Shown here: one piece after another, positions 4,842 to 7,811 of the stretch
How positions within the stretch are numbered: position 1 is the stretch's first letter
Layout of the letters: each line of letters starts with the position of its first letter
Assembly (NCBI GenBank): GCA_964466745.1
Contig: CAYXOX010000142.1
Span: forward strand, 1 to 7,811
DNA: 7,811 nucleotides
Origin: CAYXOX01 sp964466745
Lineage (GTDB): Bacteria > Pseudomonadota > Alphaproteobacteria > Rhodobacterales > Rhodobacteraceae
Reading direction: 5' to 3'
Program-made: the position numbers and the translations under genes
Notes under the pieces: generated by a model
The model's input: only the letters and a program-made list of their open reading frames with translations
Told to the model about the DNA's origin: nothing
Database searches by the model: none

Positions 4842-7614
4842 GGCCGGCCCGGACCAGACCGCCCCCGACACCGGGCGGCTGATCTGCCCGCGTGCCGAGA
4901 TCTTCGACCGCGAGGCGGTGTTCGCCGGTCTTGCGGAGGATGCCGCCTCCGCGCATGACGCCCGCGCGTTGCGCGCGGCCACGGTGGCACGGCTTTCCGC
5001 CGCGGCGAAGGCTGGCCGTGCGGCGATCGCCGAGGCGTTCGCCGCGCAGCCCTTCGCCGCGCGCGAGACGACGCGCGCTTATGCCTACCTGACCGATGGT
5101 CTGGTCACGACGGCGTTCGACGTGGCGTCCCGGTACCTGCACCCGCTGGCCACGCCCACGGAAGGCGAGCGTCTCGCCGTGCTCGCGGTGGGCGGCTACG
5201 GGCGCGACGAGATGGCCCCCCAGTCCGATGTCGATCTGCTGTTCCTGACGCCTTACAAGGTGACACCCTGGGCGGAGAGCGTGATCGAGAGCATGCTCTA
5301 CATGCTCTGGGATCTGAAGCTGAAGGTCGGCCACGCCACCCGGACAGTGAAAGATTGCCTGCGCCTCGGCCGCGAGGACTACACCATCCGCACCACGCTC
5401 CTGGAAAACCGCCTGCTCATCGGTGACGCGGCGCTCGCGGACGATCTGCGCCGGCGGCTCTGGCAGGATCTCTTCAAGGGCACCGCCCGCGACTACATCG
5501 AGGCCAAGCTGGAAGAGCGCGCGTCGCGGCACCGCAAGCAGGGCGGGCAGCGGTACATGGTCGAGCCCAACGTGAAGGAGGGCAAGGGCGGCCTGCGCGA
5601 TCTGCAATCGCTGTTCTGGATCGCCAAGTACATCTACGAGGTCCGCGATGCCGGCGAGTTGGTGGACAGGGGCCTGTTTACTCCGGAGGAGTTCGAGCTG
5701 TTCTGCCGGGCCGAGGATTTCCAGTGGGCGGTGCGCTGTCACCTGCATCTGCTGACCGGGCGCGCGATGGATCAGCTGACCTTCGACCTCCAGGTCGAAG
5801 TGGCCGAGCGCATGGGCTATTCAGACAGCGGCGGCCGGCGTGCCGTGGAACACTTCATGCAGGAGTATTTCCGCCACGCCACCCAGGTGGGAGACCTGAC
5901 GCGCATCTTCCTGACCGGGCTCGAAGCGGCGCATGTGAAGCGTGCGCCGAGCCTCGTTCGGCTGTTCTCACGCAAGAAACCGGTGAAGGACGGCTACGAG
6001 ATCAAGCACAACCGGATCACTGTTGCCGATCCCGCGCGCTTCCTTTCCGACAAGGTCAACCTTCTTCGGCTCTTCGAGGAGGCGCTGCGCACCGGCTACC
6101 TGCTGCACCCCGACGCGATGCGCATGGTCAAGGCCAACCTGCATCTCTTCGACGACGAGTTGCGGAGCGATCCCGAGGCGGTGCGGATCTTCTTCGACCT
6201 GCTCCTCAAGCACGGCAATCCGGAGCGCGCGCTGCGGCGGATGAACGAGCTGGGCGCGCTGGGCGCATTCATCCCCGAATTCGCGCCTGTCGTGGCGATG
6301 ATGCAGTTCAACATGTACCACCACTACACGGTGGACGAACACAGCATCCAATGCGTCTCCACCCTGGCCCGGATCGAGCGGGGAGAGCTGGCCGAAAGCC
6401 TGCCCATCGCCAGCCGCATCCTGAAGGAGGGCGTGAACCGCAAGGTGCTCTACCTTGCGCTCTTTCTCCACGACATCGGAAAGGGGCGCGCGGAGGATCA
6501 CTCGGTTCTGGGCGCGCAGATCGCCCGCAAGGTGGCGCCGCGCCTGGGGCTGAAGGCGGACGACGCCGCCACGGTGGAATGGCTGGTGCGCTATCACCTG
6601 CTGATGTCGGACATGGCCCAGAAACGGGACCTCGCCGACCCGCGCACCGTGCGCGATTTCGCCAAGGCGGTGAAGAACCGCAAGCGGCTGGACCTTCTGA
6701 CGGTGCTCACCGTGTGCGACATCCGCGGTGTGGGGCCGGGCACCTGGAACAACTGGAAGGCGATGCTCTTCCGCCAGCTCTATAGCGACACGGCCGCTGC
6801 GCTGGAAACCGGGCTCGAGGATCTCAACCGCGACAAGCGCGAGGCCGAGGCGAAGCGGGCCCTGCGCGCCGCGCTGCCCGACTGGGACCGCAAGGAAATG
6901 CGCGAGGAGACGGGCCGCCACTACGGGCCGTACTGGCAGGGCCTGCCGGTGGAGGCGCACGCCGTCTTCGCGCGGCTCCTGAGGTCCATTCGCGACGACG
7001 AGATCGCCATCGACCTGACGACCGATGTCGACCGCGACGCCACCCGCGCGTGCCTCGCCATGGCCGATCACCCGGGCCTCTTCAGCCGCATCGCCGGAGC
7101 GCTCGCGCTTGTCGGCGCCAATGTCGTCGATGCGCGGACCTATACCTCGAAGGATGGCTATGCCACGGCGGTTTTCTGGCTGCAGGATCACGACGGTGCG
7201 CCCTTCGAGGAGGCCAAGCTGCCGCGCCTGCGCAGCATGATCGAGAAGATCCTCGGCGGCGAGGTGAAGGCCACCGATGCGCTGGCGAGCCGCGACCGCA
7301 TCAAGAAGCGCGAGCGGGCCTTCCGGGTGCCGACCTCGATCACCTTCGACAACGAGGGCTCCGACATCTACACGATCATCGAGGTGGAAACGCGCGACCG
7401 CCCGGGCCTGCTCTACGATCTGACCCGCGCCATGGCCTCGGCGAACGTGTACATCGCCAGCGCGCTGATCGCGACCTACGGCGCGCAGGCGGTGGATACC
7501 TTCTACGTCAAGGACATGTTCGGGCTGAAGCTGCACACCCGCGCGCGGCAGGAGAACCTCGAGCGCAAGCTGCGCGACGCCATCGCCCGCGTGGCCGAGC
7601 GGGCCGGGGCCTGA
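4801..7614 (+). CDS. glnD: bifunctional PII uridylyltransferase/uridylyl-removing enzyme
   Basis: The 937-residue product is a full-length GlnD, the glutamine sensor that adds UMP to PII proteins (GlnB/GlnK) when glutamine is low and removes it when glutamine is high. This sets glutamine synthetase activity and Ntr gene expression. Domains in order: a nucleotidyltransferase core with GGYGRDEMAPQSDVDLLFL at 131-149 (metal-binding Asp143 and Asp145); a GlnD-specific helical region with EGKGGLRDLQSLFW around 260-273; an HD hydrolase domain with HHYTVDEH at 507-514, HDIGKG at 557-562 and RYHLL at 597-601; and two ACT glutamine-binding domains at about 746-796 (DHPGLFSRI) and 857-908 (DRPGLLYDL). 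The TTG at 4801 directly follows an in-frame stop, so it is the most upstream start possible, and AGGTGA lies 6 nt before it. The gene overlaps the lipoprotein gene by 41 bp, suggesting coupled translation. Nothing essential appears missing. Confidence 0.96.
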   Translation: MTLLPEPSAGLASEAGPDQTAPDTGRLICPRAEIFDREAVFAGLAEDAASAHDARALRAATVARLSAAAKAGRAAIAEAFAAQPFAARETTRAYAYLTDGLVTTAFDVASRYLHPLATPTEGERLAVLAVGGYGRDEMAPQSDVDLLFLTPYKVTPWAESVIESMLYMLWDLKLKVGHATRTVKDCLRLGREDYTIRTTLLENRLLIGDAALADDLRRRLWQDLFKGTARDYIEAKLEERASRHRKQGGQRYMVEPNVKEGKGGLRDLQSLFWIAKYIYEVRDAGELVDRGLFTPEEFELFCRAEDFQWAVRCHLHLLTGRAMDQLTFDLQVEVAERMGYSDSGGRRAVEHFMQEYFRHATQVGDLTRIFLTGLEAAHVKRAPSLVRLFSRKKPVKDGYEIKHNRITVADPARFLSDKVNLLRLFEEALRTGYLLHPDAMRMVKANLHLFDDELRSDPEAVRIFFDLLLKHGNPERALRRMNELGALGAFIPEFAPVVAMMQFNMYHHYTVDEHSIQCVSTLARIERGELAESLPIASRILKEGVNRKVLYLALFLHDIGKGRAEDHSVLGAQIARKVAPRLGLKADDAATVEWLVRYHLLMSDMAQKRDLADPRTVRDFAKAVKNRKRLDLLTVLTVCDIRGVGPGTWNNWKAMLFRQLYSDTAAALETGLEDLNRDKREAEAKRALRAALPDWDRKEMREETGRHYGPYWQGLPVEAHAVFARLLRSIRDDEIAIDLTTDVDRDATRACLAMADHPGLFSRIAGALALVGANVVDARTYTSKDGYATAVFWLQDHDGAPFEEAKLPRLRSMIEKILGGEVKATDALASRDRIKKRERAFRVPTSITFDNEGSDIYTIIEVETRDRPGLLYDLTRAMASANVYIASALIATYGAQAVDTFYVKDMFGLKLHTRARQENLERKLRDAIARVAERAGA
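5781..5800. repeat. 20-bp interrupted palindrome inside glnD
   Basis: CTTCGACCT (5781-5789) and AGGTCGAAG (5792-5800) are perfect 9-bp inverted arms separated by CC. They fall in the coding region for glnD residues 327-333 (TFDLQVE), between the nucleotidyltransferase and HD domains. The symmetry is seen directly. A role such as a protein-binding site is not shown, and one such palindrome in nearly 8 kb is not far from chance expectation. Confidence 0.35.
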
Positions 7615-7616
7615 GC

Positions 7617-7811
7617 ATGGCCGCGCCCCGCCCGATCCGTCTGGTGACGGGGTTCGTCACGGTGGGCTTCTGGACGCTGATAAGCCGCATCCTGGGCTTC
7701 GTCCGTGACATCCTGATCGCGGCCTTCATGGGCGCGGGACCTGTGTCCGAGGCCTTCCTAGTGGCCTTCGCGCTGCCCAACATGTTCCGCCGGTTCTTCG
7801 CCGAGGGGGCG
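7617..7811 (+). CDS. murJ: lipid II flippase MurJ (MviN), N-terminal part (3' truncated by window edge)
   Basis: An open frame of 65 codons starts with ATG two bases after the glnD stop and runs to the window end without a stop. The translation contains SRILGFVRD at residues 23-31 and AFLVAFALPNMFRRFFAEGA at 46-65, which are hallmarks of the N-terminus of MurJ/MviN. MurJ is an inner-membrane member of the MOP superfamily that flips lipid II to the periplasmic face for peptidoglycan synthesis. Residues 9-40 would be the first membrane segment, and a second begins near residue 44. Against the E. coli sequence as I remember it, charged residues R18, R24 and R52 are kept as Arg24, Arg30 and Arg58, while D39 is replaced by Glu45. 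No clear Shine-Dalgarno site is seen, so translation probably depends on glnD. Over 400 residues should lie beyond the window. Confidence 0.95.
   Translation, partial: MAAPRPIRLVTGFVTVGFWTLISRILGFVRDILIAAFMGAGPVSEAFLVAFALPNMFRRFFAEGA

Noticed and set aside
2709..4982. Long minus-strand open frame of 757 codons spanning rsmI and running antisense through the lipoprotein gene
   Set aside because: Only the part from 3572 to 2709 matches a family (RsmI). The upstream part is antisense to a clear lipoprotein gene with a strong ribosome-binding site, and has the composition expected of a shadow frame in GC-rich DNA.
4747..5748. 333-codon minus-strand open frame across the lipoprotein-glnD junction
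   Set aside because: It is antisense to the nucleotidyltransferase core of GlnD and has no family motif.
5968..7536. 522-codon minus-strand open frame opposite glnD
   Set aside because: It lies wholly antisense to conserved GlnD domains, has no recognisable motif and shows the His-, Val- and Arg-rich look of a reverse-frame shadow.
1..7811. Mobile element, CRISPR array, phage defence island, riboswitch or RNA gene
   Set aside because: No transposase, integrase, terminal repeats, spaced direct repeats, tRNA-like cloverleaf or long structured leader is visible; all genes are core families in tight array.

Overview
The window looks like ordinary chromosomal core sequence from a high-GC alphaproteobacterium, most likely of the Rhodobacterales (Rhodobacteraceae/Paracoccaceae). 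The reasons are the very GC-rich codon use, the character of the proteins, and the linkage of comM, an esterase, gshB, yraN, rsmI, an LpoA-type lipoprotein, glnD and murJ. This placement is inferred from protein character; no database search was run. I see no rRNA, tRNA, insertion sequence, CRISPR array, prophage or other sign of recent transfer, and there is no gene-free stretch longer than 87 bp.

Layout. At the left edge (+ strand) is the 3' end of comM, an AAA+ helicase of natural transformation. It converges on, and overlaps by 34 bp, a leftward gene block (- strand). Read in the direction of transcription, that block is rsmI (16S rRNA C1402 2'-O-methyltransferase), yraN (PD-(D/E)XK nuclease-like protein), gshB (glutathione synthetase) and an HSL-family alpha/beta hydrolase. 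rsmI and yraN overlap by 4 nt (GTGA). gshB follows after a 71-bp gap with a plausible promoter of its own. The hydrolase starts one base after the gshB stop.

An 87-bp divergent intergenic region (3573-3659) separates rsmI from a rightward block. That block is a periplasmic-binding-protein-like lipoprotein (penicillin-binding protein activator, LpoA C-domain type), glnD (bifunctional PII uridylyltransferase and uridylyl-removing enzyme) and murJ (lipid II flippase, cut by the window end). These three are packed tightly: glnD overlaps the lipoprotein gene by 41 bp and murJ starts 2 bp after glnD.

Together the genes cover housekeeping tasks: ribosome fidelity, redox buffering, nitrogen sensing and peptidoglycan precursor export with synthase activation. 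The most notable points are the placement of the nitrogen sensor glnD between two cell-wall genes with translational overlap, the single-domain LpoA-like lipoprotein, and the rearranged form of the enterobacterial rsmI / lpoA-yraN neighbourhood. I did not find a convincing undescribed biological system here.
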